Source: Oceaniglobus roseus
GTDB taxonomy: Bacteria > Pseudomonadota > Alphaproteobacteria > Rhodobacterales > Rhodobacteraceae
Direction of reading: 5' to 3'
NCBI RefSeq assembly: GCF_002869745.1
Contig: NZ_PNOS01000024.1
Span: 1 to 64,000, forward strand
Length of the DNA: 64,000 nt
The position numbers and the translations under genes are program-made. Below are positions 53,821 to 63,234 of the stretch, piece after piece; the stretch's first letter is position 1; each line of letters starts with the position of its first letter. The notes under the pieces are model-generated. The model saw only the letters and a list, made by a program, of their open reading frames with translations, was not told the DNA's origin and ran no database searches.

Positions 53821-55908
53821 ATGACCGGAAGCAGGGTGCGCCTTGGCGTCGATATCGGCGGAACCTTTACCGACGTCGTGCTGGACATGCCGTCCGGGAT
53901 GGTCTCGACGAAGGTGCTGACGACCCACGGGGCGCCCGAGGATGGCATCCTGGTCGGCCTGAAACAGGTCTGCGCGAAGGCCGATATCGAACCCGGGGCG
54001 ATCGACCAGATCATCCACGGCACGACCCTGGCGACCAACGCGTTGATCGAGCGGCGTGGCGCCAAGACGGCGCTCATCACGACCGAGGGCTTCCGCGACG
54101 TGATCGAGATGCGCACCGAGTCCCGGTTCGAGCAGTACGATCTGAACCTCGTCCTGCCCGAACCTCTGCTGCCGCGACAGAGCCGTTTCACCGTGGCAGG
54201 CCGGATCGACGCGCAGGGCAGGGAACTTGTCCCGATGGACCGCGGAGAGATCGCGGCGGTGGTCGACGCGATCGCGGCGGCCGGATACCGCTCGGTCGCG
54301 GTGGGGCTGATCCACTCCTACCTCAATCCCGAACACGAACGTCTTGTCCGCGAGGTCCTCGCAGAACGCTTGCCCGAGGCAAGCGTTTCGCTGTCCTCCG
54401 ATGTCTCGCCGCAGATGCGGGAATACGAGCGGTTCAATACCACCGTCGCCAACGCCTACATCAAGCCGCTGATGCACAGCTACCTGATGCGGCTGAAGGG
54501 GCGGCTGGCCGAGGAGGGGACAGGCTGCCCGGTGTTCCTGATGCATTCCGGCGGCGGCATCATCTCGCTGGAAAGCGCGGCGGAGTTTCCGGTGCGGCTG
54601 GTCGAGAGCGGCCCGGCGGGCGGTGCCGTCTTTGCCGCAGACCTCGCGCGGCGGCACAGGCTCGACCGGGTGCTGTCCTTCGACATGGGGGGCACGACGG
54701 CGAAGATCTGCCTGATCCGCGGCGGCACGCCGAAGACGGCGCGGGTGTTCGAGGTGGCGCGGAGCTATCGCTTCAAGAAGGGATCGGGGATGCCGATCTC
54801 GATCCCCGTGATCGACATGGTCGAGATCGGGGCAGGGGGCGGATCGCTGGCACACACCGACGCCCTGCGCCAGATCCGCGTCGGACCGGAAAGCGCGGGG
54901 TCAGAGCCGGGTCCGGCCTGCTACGGACGTGGCGGAGAACGTCCCGCGGTGACGGACGCCGACCTGGTGCTGGGCAAGCTCGACCCGGCGGAATTCGCGG
55001 GCGGCTCCTTCACGCTGGACCGCGCCGCGTCGGAACAGGCCCTGACAGCGTACCTGGGCGATGCCATCGGCGGCGATGCCGAGACGCTGGCCTTCGGCGT
55101 GGCCGAGGTGGTGGACGAGACCATGGCGAACGCCGCCCGGGTCCACGCCGTCGAGAACGGCGAGGACCTTGCCGATTACACCATGATCGCCTTCGGCGGG
55201 GCGGCCCCTCTCCATGCCGCGCGGCTGTGCGAGAAGCTCGGAATCGCGCGAATGCTGGTGCCGCAGGGGGCCGGGGTGGGCTCGGCCATCGGGTTCCTGA
55301 AGGCGCCGTTCAGCTTCGAGGCGACGCGCAGCGTCTACATGCGGCTTTCGGCCTTCGACGGCGGTGCCGTGCGCGACCTGTTGACCGATCTTCAGGCCGA
55401 GGCAACCGCCTTCGTGCGGACCTGCGACGCGGAGGCGCCCATCGAGGCCGAGTTCAAGGCCCACATGCGCTATGCGGGGCAGGGGTGGGAGGTGCCGGTG
55501 ATCCTGTCGCCCGAGGATGCCGCCGACCCCGACCCCGAGCGCCTGCGCGCGCTGTTCGAAGACGTCTATGCCCGCCTCTTCGATCGAACGGTAGAGGGGA
55601 TGGACGTGGAGGTCACGGTCTGGGCCGTCGATGCCCGCACGCCGGTGGCCGCGATCGAGCCGGTCTGCCCCTGTCCCGAGGGTGGCATCGCGCGGGCCGA
55701 CGGCACCCGCGCGCTGTTCGACCAGGCCCAAGGCCGCCGGAACAGTGCCGCAATCCTGCGGCGCGAGACGCTGGAGCCGGGGCAGGGGGCGGATGGCCCC
55801 GCCGTCATCACCGAGGCGGAGACGACGGTGATCGTTCCAGCCTCCCGCCGCGCCCGGGCCCTGCCCGACGGCACCATCGAGCTGACCCCGAAGGAGGACA
55901 GGGCATGA
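53821..55908 (+). CDS. Hydantoinase/5-oxoprolinase subunit A (HyuA-like)
   Basis: 695 residues. The ATG at 53821 is used because GGAGGT at 53809-53814 is at the right distance; another ATG at 53815 is too close to it. The N-terminus RLGVDIGGTFTDVVLDMPSG is the ATP-binding start of the family, HGTTLATNALIERRGAKTALITTEGFRD follows, and the actin-like core has SFDMGGTTAKICLIRGG near residue 280. With HyuB it hydrolyses cyclic amides (hydantoins, 5-oxoproline) or carboxylates ketones at the cost of ATP. The substrate is not evident. It overlaps the hyuB-like gene by four bases. Confidence 0.92.
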   Translation: MTGSRVRLGVDIGGTFTDVVLDMPSGMVSTKVLTTHGAPEDGILVGLKQVCAKADIEPGAIDQIIHGTTLATNALIERRGAKTALITTEGFRDVIEMRTESRFEQYDLNLVLPEPLLPRQSRFTVAGRIDAQGRELVPMDRGEIAAVVDAIAAAGYRSVAVGLIHSYLNPEHERLVREVLAERLPEASVSLSSDVSPQMREYERFNTTVANAYIKPLMHSYLMRLKGRLAEEGTGCPVFLMHSGGGIISLESAAEFPVRLVESGPAGGAVFAADLARRHRLDRVLSFDMGGTTAKICLIRGGTPKTARVFEVARSYRFKKGSGMPISIPVIDMVEIGAGGGSLAHTDALRQIRVGPESAGSEPGPACYGRGGERPAVTDADLVLGKLDPAEFAGGSFTLDRAASEQALTAYLGDAIGGDAETLAFGVAEVVDETMANAARVHAVENGEDLADYTMIAFGGAAPLHAARLCEKLGIARMLVPQGAGVGSAIGFLKAPFSFEATRSVYMRLSAFDGGAVRDLLTDLQAEATAFVRTCDAEAPIEAEFKAHMRYAGQGWEVPVILSPEDAADPDPERLRALFEDVYARLFDRTVEGMDVEVTVWAVDARTPVAAIEPVCPCPEGGIARADGTRALFDQAQGRRNSAAILRRETLEPGQGADGPAVITEAETTVIVPASRRARALPDGTIELTPKEDRA

Positions 55909-57602
55909 GCACCCCCGGAGACGTCGCCAGGCAGGTGATGTGGAACCGCCTGATCTCGGTGGTCGAGGAGCAGGCCCAGGCGTTGGTGCGCACCGCCTTC
56001 TCGACCTCGGTGCGCGAGGCGGGGGACCTTTCGGCCGGGGTCTACGACGACCGCGGCCTGATGATGGCCCAGGCCGTCACCGGCACCCCCGGCCACGTCA
56101 ACGCCATGGCGGAATCCGTCGGCCATTTCATCCGCCGCATCGGACGCGAGAACATGTTCGAGGGCGACGTCTACATCACCAACAACCCGTGGGAGGGCAC
56201 CGGCCACCTGCACGACATCACCGTGGTCACGCCCGCCTTCCGGCAGGGGCGGCTCGTGGGTTTCTTCGCCTGCACCGCCCATGTCGTCGACGTGGGCGGG
56301 CGCGGCTTCGGGGCGGACGGGGCCAGCGTGTACGAGGAGGGGATCCACATCCCGATCATGAAGCTGGCCGAGCGCGGGACGATGAACGCCACGCTGATCG
56401 CCATGGTCCGCGGCAACGTGCGCGAGGCGGATCAGGTGGTGGGCGACATCCATGCGCTGGCCACCTGCAACGGCATCGGCCTTCGCCGGCTGGCCGAGAT
56501 GATGGACGAGTTCGCCATGGCGGACCTTTCGGACATCGCGGCCTACATCTTCGAGAACTCGCGCCGCGCCACGCTCGAACGGATCGCGGCGCTTCCCCGC
56601 GAAAGCGCCGCGTCGGAAATGGTTATCGACGGCTTCGCCACGCCGATCACGCTGAGGGTCGCGCTGGAGGTGCGACAGGATCGCATCCTCTGCGATTTCG
56701 CGGGCACCTCGGGCACCGATCCGAGGGGCATCAACGTGCCTCTCGTCTACACCAAGGCCTACGCCTGCTACGCCCTGAAATGCGCCGTCGCGCCCGAGAT
56801 TCCGAACAACGCCGCCTCGCTCGCGCCGTTCGAGGTGACGGCGCCGGAACACTCGATCGTCAATGCCGTCCACCCCGCGCCCGTGGCCCTGCGCCACGTC
56901 ATCGGCCACATGATCCCCGATGCGGTCTTCGGCGCGCTGGACCTGATCCTGCCGGGCGTGGTGCCCGCGGAAGGGGCAGGCAGCCTCTGCAATTTCCAGG
57001 TCTCGCTGCGGCCGGTCGTGGCGGGGCAGGGGGCGCGGGCCGAGGTGCTGACGTTCAACTCCGGCGGGGCCGGGGCGCGGCCCGCGTTTGACGGGCTGAA
57101 CGCCACGGCCTTCCCCTCGGGCGTGATGACCATGCCCATCGAGGCGACCGAGCACACCGGCCCGGTCATCATCTGGCGGAAAGAGCTGCGGCCCGACTCC
57201 GCCGGGGCGGGGCAGTATCGCGGCGGGCTCGGGCAGGTGATGGAGGTCGGCGCGGCCGAAGGCTACCAGTTCGACTTTTCCGCGATGTTCGACCGCGTCG
57301 GCCATCCCGCACGCGGGCGGCGCGGCGGGGCAGGGGGGGCACCGACCACCATCGCCCGCTCGGACGGGACGGCGATGCAGGGCAAGGGGCGGCAGGCGGT
57401 GCCGCCGGGAAAGCGGGTGCTGCTGGCCTTCCCGGGCGGCGGCGGTTACGGCGATCCGGAAGCGCGCGACAAGGCACTGATCCGGCGCGACCTGGCCCGA
57501 GGCTACATCTCGGCAGAGGCCGCACAGGCGGATTACGGCATGGGCGCGGACGAGGTGGGCGAAGTGCTCGACGCCGTCGCGCGGGGGGAGTGGACGGAAT
57601 GA
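55905..57602 (+). CDS. Hydantoinase/5-oxoprolinase subunit B (HyuB-like)
   Basis: 565 residues. Landmarks are VEEQAQALVRTAFSTSVREAGDLSAGVYD near residues 20-48, DVYITNNPWEGTGHLHDITV near 86-105, and the C-terminal GGLGQVMEVGAAEG and LAFPGGGGYGDPEARD, the latter a signature of the family. Works with the HyuA-like subunit. The FAD oxidoreductase gene overlaps its stop codon by four bases, so the three form one translational unit. Confidence 0.93.
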   Translation: MSTPGDVARQVMWNRLISVVEEQAQALVRTAFSTSVREAGDLSAGVYDDRGLMMAQAVTGTPGHVNAMAESVGHFIRRIGRENMFEGDVYITNNPWEGTGHLHDITVVTPAFRQGRLVGFFACTAHVVDVGGRGFGADGASVYEEGIHIPIMKLAERGTMNATLIAMVRGNVREADQVVGDIHALATCNGIGLRRLAEMMDEFAMADLSDIAAYIFENSRRATLERIAALPRESAASEMVIDGFATPITLRVALEVRQDRILCDFAGTSGTDPRGINVPLVYTKAYACYALKCAVAPEIPNNAASLAPFEVTAPEHSIVNAVHPAPVALRHVIGHMIPDAVFGALDLILPGVVPAEGAGSLCNFQVSLRPVVAGQGARAEVLTFNSGGAGARPAFDGLNATAFPSGVMTMPIEATEHTGPVIIWRKELRPDSAGAGQYRGGLGQVMEVGAAEGYQFDFSAMFDRVGHPARGRRGGAGGAPTTIARSDGTAMQGKGRQAVPPGKRVLLAFPGGGGYGDPEARDKALIRRDLARGYISAEAAQADYGMGADEVGEVLDAVARGEWTE

Positions 57603-58810
57603 CCCTTCCGCGCCAGTCCCCGGCCCACGGCAGCTACGACGTCGTCATCGTCGGCGGCGCGATGCTGGGTTCTTCCGTCGCTTGGTGGCTGTCGGGCATG
57701 GACGCGTTCACGGGTCGCATCCTGGTGGTCGAGCGCGATCCGACCTACGAATTCGCCGCCACGACCCACACCAACAGCTGCATCCGCCAGCAGTTCAGCG
57801 ACCCGGTGAACATCAAGGTATCGCAGTTCGGCGCCGACTTCGTGAAGAACTTCGGCCGATACTCCGACGATCCGGACGCGCCCGCCGGGCTGCGGCTGCA
57901 AAGCTTCGGCTACCTGTATCTCGCGTGCAGCGAAAGCGCGGTCGCGGCGCTGAAGGAGGTTCAGCAGATCCAGGCTGCGCACGGTGCGGGAACGCGGTTC
58001 CTGACGCCGGAGGAGATCGCGGCGGAATACCCCTTCTACAACGTCGAGGACATTCTGGGCGCCAACCACAACACGGTGGACGAGGGCTATTTCGACGGCG
58101 CCTCCCTGTTCGAGCTCTGGAAGCGGCAGAACCGCAGGCGCGGGGTCGAATACATCGGCAACGAGGTGACGGCGATCGGCCGCACCGGCGGGCGGATCGA
58201 AAGCGTCACGCTGGCCTCCGGGGAGACGGTGAGTTGTGGTACGCTGGTCAACGCTTCCGGCACCCGTGGCGCGAAGACGGCCGAGATGGCGGGCCTGCCC
58301 GGCCTGCCCGTCGAGCCGCGCAAGCGCTTCACCTTCATCTTCTCGGCCGAGAAACCGCTCGGGCGCGACCTGCCGCTGACCATCGACCCCTCCGGCGTCC
58401 ACGTCCGCACCGACGGGGCCTTCTACATGGCCGGCTGCAAGCCGCACAACGACACGCCGCCGGATTTCGACGATTTCACCATGGACCACGAGATCTGGGA
58501 GGATCACGTCTGGCCGATCCTCGCCCACCGGATCCCGGCTTTCGAGGCGATCCGTCTGCGCCAGACCTGGGTCGGCCACTACGACTACAACACGCTGGAC
58601 CAGAACGCGGTGCTGGGCCCGCACCCCGACGTCGCCAATTTCCTCTATGTCAACGGCTTCTCCGGCCACGGGCTGCAACAGTCCCCCGCCATGGGTCGCG
58701 GGCTGGCGGAGTGGATCGTCCACGGCGAGTACCGCAGCCTCGACCTGTCGGGCTTCGGCTATGCGCGGATTGCGGAAGGCCGGCCCATGCTCGAGAAAGC
58801 CATCATCTGA
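57599..58810 (+). CDS. FAD-dependent oxidoreductase (DAO/sarcosine-oxidase-like)
   Basis: 403 residues. The ATG at 57599 overlaps the hyuB stop (ATGA); a GTG nine bases earlier is possible. The dinucleotide-binding motif is DVVIVGGAMLGSSVAWWL near residues 13-30. Further landmarks are YEFAATTHTNSCIRQQF near 49-65 and the C-terminal FLYVNGFSGHGLQQSPAMGRGLAEWI, which closes the FAD site. The family oxidises amino acids, sarcosine or hydroxy acids to imines or keto acids. Context with HyuAB suggests oxidation of an amino acid released from a cyclic amide. Confidence 0.88.
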   Translation: MTLPRQSPAHGSYDVVIVGGAMLGSSVAWWLSGMDAFTGRILVVERDPTYEFAATTHTNSCIRQQFSDPVNIKVSQFGADFVKNFGRYSDDPDAPAGLRLQSFGYLYLACSESAVAALKEVQQIQAAHGAGTRFLTPEEIAAEYPFYNVEDILGANHNTVDEGYFDGASLFELWKRQNRRRGVEYIGNEVTAIGRTGGRIESVTLASGETVSCGTLVNASGTRGAKTAEMAGLPGLPVEPRKRFTFIFSAEKPLGRDLPLTIDPSGVHVRTDGAFYMAGCKPHNDTPPDFDDFTMDHEIWEDHVWPILAHRIPAFEAIRLRQTWVGHYDYNTLDQNAVLGPHPDVANFLYVNGFSGHGLQQSPAMGRGLAEWIVHGEYRSLDLSGFGYARIAEGRPMLEKAII

Positions 58811-58829
58811 GGCAGCGAAAGGATATCCC

Positions 58830-59663
58830 ATGAAGAAGATCGTTCTGACCGGCGCGGCGGGCCGCCTCGGCTCGTACCTGCGCGAACCCCTGTCGAAGAT
58901 GTGCGACACGCTGCTGTCGACCGACATCAACGACGTCGGCGAGACCTACGAGGGCGAGACCTTCGTAAAGGCCGACCTCGCGCAGATGGACGAGGTCGCG
59001 CCGCTGCTGGAAGGGGCCGACATGGTGGTGCATTTCGGCGCCATCGTCGACGAGATGCCGTTCGAGGTGTTGTGGGGGCCGAACTTCGTCGGCTCCTACA
59101 ACATCTGGGAGGCGGCGAGCAGACACGGCGTACGCCGGGTGGTCTATGCCAGCTCGATCCACGCTGTCGGCATGTACCCGAAGACCGAGCGCATCGGCAT
59201 CGACGTCCCCCACCGGCCCGACACGTTCTACGGCCTCGCCAAGTGCTTCACCGAGGATCTGGGCCGCATGTACTGGGAGAAGCGGGGGCTCGAGTCCGTG
59301 CACCTGCGCATCCTCTCCGCCGCGCAGGTGAACAACCCCCGCGCGCTCGGCTCGTGGCTGTCCTACGACGACCTGATCCAGCTCGTGACCCGCGCCATCG
59401 ACACGCCGGTGACGGGCTTCGCGATCATCTACGGCGTCTCGAACAACGACCGCGCGCCGGTCGACAACAGCGGCGCGGCCTTCCTCGGCTATCGTCCCAA
59501 GGACAATGCCGAGGTCTACGCCGAGAAGGTTCTGGCCGAGTCAGAGCCTCTGGACCCGCAGGATCCCGGCCACATGTGCCACGGCGGACCCTTCGCGAAG
59601 GTGGATCTGGGGCAGAGCGGACTGGCGCAGATGAACGTGGTGGACGACCGCAAGAAGACCTGA
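58830..59663 (+). CDS. NAD-dependent oxidoreductase, uronate-dehydrogenase-like
   Basis: 277 residues of the extended short-chain dehydrogenase type. The coenzyme motif is TGAAGRLG at 7-14, the catalytic Y134 and K138 lie in FYGLAKCF, with Ser at 108-109 in YASSIHAVG. The C-terminal FLGYRPKDNAEVYAEKVL matches uronate dehydrogenases, which oxidise D-galacturonate or D-glucuronate to the lactone. The segment HRPDTFYGLAK is also close. Its placement in a unit with HyuAB leaves the true substrate open. It starts 19 bases after the FAD enzyme gene, with AAAGGA upstream. Confidence 0.85.
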   Translation: MKKIVLTGAAGRLGSYLREPLSKMCDTLLSTDINDVGETYEGETFVKADLAQMDEVAPLLEGADMVVHFGAIVDEMPFEVLWGPNFVGSYNIWEAASRHGVRRVVYASSIHAVGMYPKTERIGIDVPHRPDTFYGLAKCFTEDLGRMYWEKRGLESVHLRILSAAQVNNPRALGSWLSYDDLIQLVTRAIDTPVTGFAIIYGVSNNDRAPVDNSGAAFLGYRPKDNAEVYAEKVLAESEPLDPQDPGHMCHGGPFAKVDLGQSGLAQMNVVDDRKKT

Positions 59664-59722
59664 GTGGGGCAGGGGGCTTGCGCAGGCTTGACGCGCATGA
59701 AGCAGGGGCGCATCCTTGGCTT

Positions 59723-59953
59723 ATGAACACGCACCCGCGGAAGTCCACCAACCTGTCCCTCGACCCCGACCTTCTGGCCGAGGCGAAGGCGCTGCGCGTC
59801 AACCTCTCCCGCGCGGCGGAGGAGGGGCTGCGCGCCGCCGTCGCCTCGGCCCGCGCGCGCCAGTGGCGGGAGGAGAACGCCGCGGCGCTCGACAGCTCCA
59901 ACAGCTTTGCCGAGGCACGGGGGCTGCCGCTGGACCGATACCGCCCGTTCTGA
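59723..59953 (+). CDS. ccdA: Antitoxin CcdA
   Basis: 76 residues. The N-terminal ribbon-helix-helix part reads KSTNLSLDPDLLAEAKALRVNLSRA, and the C-terminal segment REENAAALDSSNSFAEARGLPLDRYRPF matches the CcdA toxin-binding tail, including the closing region before an F. CcdA binds CcdB and represses the pair. The start is in frame with the toxin gene's overlap (TGATG at 59951-59955). It is in the middle of a catabolic gene series rather than beside the rep genes. Confidence 0.9.
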   Translation: MNTHPRKSTNLSLDPDLLAEAKALRVNLSRAAEEGLRAAVASARARQWREENAAALDSSNSFAEARGLPLDRYRPF

Positions 59954-60252
59954 TGGCGAAATACGATCTTTACCCGGCGCCGGGCGGGGTCGGCTATGTG
60001 CTCGACGTGCAGGCCGAACTTCTGGACACGCTAAACACCCGCGTCGTCGTGCCGCTTCTGCCCCGTTCCGAGGCACCGATCCCGGCCCGCCGCCTGAACC
60101 CCGTGTTCCCTCTGCCGGACGGCGAGCACGTCATGGTCACGCAATTTCTGTCCGCCGTGCCGCGCGGGATCCTCGGGGCGCCGGTCGGCACGCTGAAAGA
60201 CAGTTTTGCCGAGATCACAGCGGCGCTCGACATGGTGTTCCAGGGCTTCTGA
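59953..60252 (+). CDS. ccdB: Toxin CcdB (DNA gyrase poison family)
   Basis: 99 residues, close to the 101 of the F-plasmid protein. N-terminal YDLYPAPGGVGYVLDVQAELLDTLNTRVVVPLL and the middle part (PVFPLPDGEHVMVTQ) fit the CcdB fold. The C-terminus ends MVFQGF, where the F-plasmid protein has a Trp-Gly-Ile end that is needed for gyrase poisoning; here Gln replaces the Trp and Phe the Ile. Toxicity may therefore be reduced or differ in target contacts. The gene overlaps ccdA by one base. Confidence 0.88.
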   Translation: MAKYDLYPAPGGVGYVLDVQAELLDTLNTRVVVPLLPRSEAPIPARRLNPVFPLPDGEHVMVTQFLSAVPRGILGAPVGTLKDSFAEITAALDMVFQGF

Positions 60253-60324
60253 CGCGCGGGTTGACCATTCCCGTCGCGGCGTCGATTGTCCGACAAAGCA
60301 GTGATTTCGCATCGGGAGGATTTC

Positions 60325-61383
60325 ATGGAATATCGCACGCTTGGACGCTCGGGGCTCAAGGTCTCGGTGCTGACGATGGGCACCTTCACCTTCGGCGGCA
60401 AGGGCGACTTCGCCATGGTGGGCCAGCAGGGGGTGCCCGAAGCGCGGAAGCTGGTCGACCTCTGCATCGACCACGGGGTGAACCTGTTCGACACCGCCAA
60501 CATGTATTCCGACGGGCTGTCGGAGGAGATCCTGGGCGAGGTGCTGGAAGGGCGGCGCGACAAGGTGCTGATCAACTCGAAGGTGCGGATGCCGACGCCG
60601 GGGGGCGGGCCGAACGACGAGGGCGTGTCGCGCTATCACCTGATCCGCGAGTGCGAGAAGAGCCTCAAGCGGCTGAGGACCGACCATATCGACATCTACT
60701 TCATGCACGAATGGGACGGCACCACCCCGGTCGAAGAGAAGATGGCGGCGCTCGACACCCTCGTGCAACAGGGCAAGGTGCGCTATGTCGGCTGCTCGAA
60801 CTACTCGGGCTGGCAGATTTCCAAGTCGCTCATGGCGTCCGAGCGGGACCGGCGCGTGCGCTTCGTCACCCAGCAGATCCACTATACGCTGGAGGCGCGG
60901 GAGGCGGAGTACGAACTGCTGCCGCTCTCGGTCGACCAGGGGCTCGGGGTGATGATCTGGTCGCCGATGGCCGCCGGCCTCCTGTCCGGCAAGCACCGGC
61001 GGGACACGTCGGCGCCCGAAGGCTCGCGCCAGTTCAACGGCTGGACCGAGCCGCCGATCCGCGACGAGGAGAAGCTCTGGAACATCGTCGACGTGCTGGT
61101 AGAGATCGCCGAAGAGAAGGGCGTCTCGGCCGCGCAGGTGAACCTCGCCTGGCTGCTGACCCGGCCCGCCGTCTCGACGCTGGTGATCGGCGGGCGCAAG
61201 GAAGAGCAGTTCCTCGACAACTTCAAGGCGCTCGACGTGAAGCTGACGGAGGACGATCTGAAGCGGCTGCACGAGGTCAGCCAGCTGCCCTTCATCTACC
61301 CCTACTGGCACCAGAGGAACTTCGCAACCAACCGCTTCTCCGAAGCCGACTGGGCGCTGCACCGCGATTACCTGGACGGGTAG
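60325..61383 (+). CDS. Aldo/keto reductase
   Basis: 352 residues. The ATG at 60325 follows GGGAGGA. The N-terminus MEYRTLGRSGLKVSVLTMGTFTFGG is typical, with the catalytic tetrad in FDTANMYSDG (Asp, Tyr), INSKVRM (Lys) and YFMHEWDG (His). The NADPH site is at LVIGGRKEEQF near residue 288. The family reduces aldehydes and ketones; the long C-terminus (YPYWHQRNFATNRFSEADWALH) is that of plant-pathogen-type or YakC-like members. Located between the toxin-antitoxin pair and another ABC importer. Confidence 0.9.
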   Translation: MEYRTLGRSGLKVSVLTMGTFTFGGKGDFAMVGQQGVPEARKLVDLCIDHGVNLFDTANMYSDGLSEEILGEVLEGRRDKVLINSKVRMPTPGGGPNDEGVSRYHLIRECEKSLKRLRTDHIDIYFMHEWDGTTPVEEKMAALDTLVQQGKVRYVGCSNYSGWQISKSLMASERDRRVRFVTQQIHYTLEAREAEYELLPLSVDQGLGVMIWSPMAAGLLSGKHRRDTSAPEGSRQFNGWTEPPIRDEEKLWNIVDVLVEIAEEKGVSAAQVNLAWLLTRPAVSTLVIGGRKEEQFLDNFKALDVKLTEDDLKRLHEVSQLPFIYPYWHQRNFATNRFSEADWALHRDYLDG

Positions 61384-61545
61384 GGCGCGCCCGACCCCCA
61401 GGGCGGCCCGGCGTCGGCGCGATTCTGCGGCTGGCGTCACGTCAACCTGCGCTTGTGCTTGCGCCGGGCCGCAATTCCGGGATCATCTGCGCACCCGCGA
61501 GATGCACGCGCCGCAAGAGCGCCCCCCAACAGAGGAGATGACCCC

Positions 61546-63162
61546 ATGAACCGCAGAACCCTCCTGTCCGCCACCACGGCCCTGGTGCTGGCCACGGCCT
61601 TCGGTCCCGCCACGGCCGCCACCCCCGGCGCGGACGAAAAGCTGGCCGAGAAGCAGACCTTTTCCTATCGCCTGCTCGACCAGTTCCCGACGCTCGATCC
61701 GCAGCTGAACGAGGAGACCGCCGGTTCCCACGTCATCCAGCAGCTCTTCGAGGGGCTGATGAACCAGGATGCCGAGGGCAACCTTGTGCCCGGCGTCGCC
61801 ACCGGCTTCGAGGCCTCCGAAGGCAACACGGTCTATACCTTCACGCTCCGCGACGACGCGAAGTGGTCGAACGGCGATCCGGTGACGGCGGGCGATTTCG
61901 TCTATGCCTGGCGCCGCGCGGCCGATCCCAAGACCGCCTCGCCCTATTCCTGGTATGTCGAGCTGACCTCGATCGTGAACGCCGCCGAGGTGGTGGCGGG
62001 GACCAAGGATCCCTCCGAGCTGGGGGTCGAGGCGGTGGACGACCACACCCTGAAGGTGACGCTGACCCAGCCGCTGCCCTTCTTCCCGGCGATGACCACC
62101 TACGCCACGCTGTTCCCCGCCCACAAGGCGACGATCGAGCAGTACGGCAGCGACTGGACCAAGCCCGGGAACATGGTCAACAACGGCGCCTACAACCTGG
62201 CCGAGCTGTCGCTGAACGAATACTTCAAGCTGGTGAAATCCGACACCTACTGGGATGCCGAGAACACCATCATCACCGAGGTCGAGGGATATATCGTCAA
62301 CGACGGCAACCAGGCGCTGACCCGCTACGAGGCGGGCGAGTACGACATGATGGACGACCTGCCCGCAGGCTCCTATCCCCGGCTGAAGGAAGAGCGCCCG
62401 GACGAGGCCCACTCGGTGCCGCGCCTCTGCTCGTACTACTACGCGATCAACCTGCGCCCGGACGCCAAGGAAGAGCTGAAGGACGTCCGCGTGCGCGAGG
62501 CGCTGAGCTATGCCATCGACCGGAAGGTGATCGTCGACCAGATCCTGCAGGGCGGCCAGACCGAGGCCTACAACTTCGCCCATCCCGCCACGGCCGGTTT
62601 CCAGATGCCCGAGATCGACTATTCCGGCTGGACCCAGGCCGAGCGCGACGCGAAGGCGAAGGAGCTGATGGAGGAGGCGGGGGTCGAGAACCTGGACCTG
62701 AAGCTGATCTACAACACCTCCGAGAGCCACAAGCAGATCGCGACCGTCATCAGCCAGATGTGGAAGCAGAAGCTGGGCGTGAACACGACGCTCGAGAACA
62801 TGGAGTGGTCGACCTACCTCGACATCCGCCGCGAGGGCAACTTCGACATCGCGCGGTCCTCCTGGTGCGGTGACTACAACGAGGCCTCGACCTTCCTCGA
62901 TCTCGTGACCTCGACCCACGGCAGCAACGACGGCAAGTATTCCAACGAGGAGGTCGACGCGCTGATGAAGGCCTCGCGCACCTCCGAGGATCCGAACGTG
63001 GAGTACACGCAGGTCGAGAAGATCCTGGCGGACGAGATGGGGATCATCCCGATCTACCACTACGCCAACACCTTCCTGCTGAACCCGGCGGTCAAGGGCT
63101 TCCCCTATGAGAACGTCGAGAACAACTGGTACGTGAAGGACTTCTACCGCGTCGCCGACTGA
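61546..63162 (+). CDS. Oligopeptide ABC transporter substrate-binding protein (OppA-like)
   Basis: 538 residues. The ATG at 61546 follows GAGGAG and opens a signal peptide (about residues 1-24, ending GPATAATP). Family landmarks are SYRLLDQFPTLDPQLNEETAGSHV near residues 42-65, AKWSNGDPVTAGDFVYAWRRAADP near 103-126 and ALSYAIDRKVIVDQIL near 322. This is the OppA/MppA pattern, so di- to oligopeptides are likely. The gene is followed by a strong hairpin and the first permease gene, which runs off the window. Confidence 0.93.
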   Translation: MNRRTLLSATTALVLATAFGPATAATPGADEKLAEKQTFSYRLLDQFPTLDPQLNEETAGSHVIQQLFEGLMNQDAEGNLVPGVATGFEASEGNTVYTFTLRDDAKWSNGDPVTAGDFVYAWRRAADPKTASPYSWYVELTSIVNAAEVVAGTKDPSELGVEAVDDHTLKVTLTQPLPFFPAMTTYATLFPAHKATIEQYGSDWTKPGNMVNNGAYNLAELSLNEYFKLVKSDTYWDAENTIITEVEGYIVNDGNQALTRYEAGEYDMMDDLPAGSYPRLKEERPDEAHSVPRLCSYYYAINLRPDAKEELKDVRVREALSYAIDRKVIVDQILQGGQTEAYNFAHPATAGFQMPEIDYSGWTQAERDAKAKELMEEAGVENLDLKLIYNTSESHKQIATVISQMWKQKLGVNTTLENMEWSTYLDIRREGNFDIARSSWCGDYNEASTFLDLVTSTHGSNDGKYSNEEVDALMKASRTSEDPNVEYTQVEKILADEMGIIPIYHYANTFLLNPAVKGFPYENVENNWYVKDFYRVAD

Positions 63163-63172
63163 TCTTCCGGAA

Positions 63173-63199
63173 GCGGGGAGGGGCCCGGCCCCTCCCCGC
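63173..63199 (+). terminator. Intercistronic GC hairpin after binding-protein gene
   Basis: GCGGGGAGGGG (63173-63183) and CCCCTCCCCGC (63189-63199) pair perfectly over 11 bases around a five-base loop. It lies between the OppA-like and permease genes and has no T-run. Confidence 0.75.
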
Positions 63200-63234
63200 A
63201 CCCCTCCCGATCCCGCAGCCCCGGCGGAGCGCCC

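Noticed and set aside
60285-60297. Palindrome ATTGTCCGACAAA as a fourth parS site
   Set aside because: It shares only the outer bases and lacks the central GC core and spacing of the three real matches.
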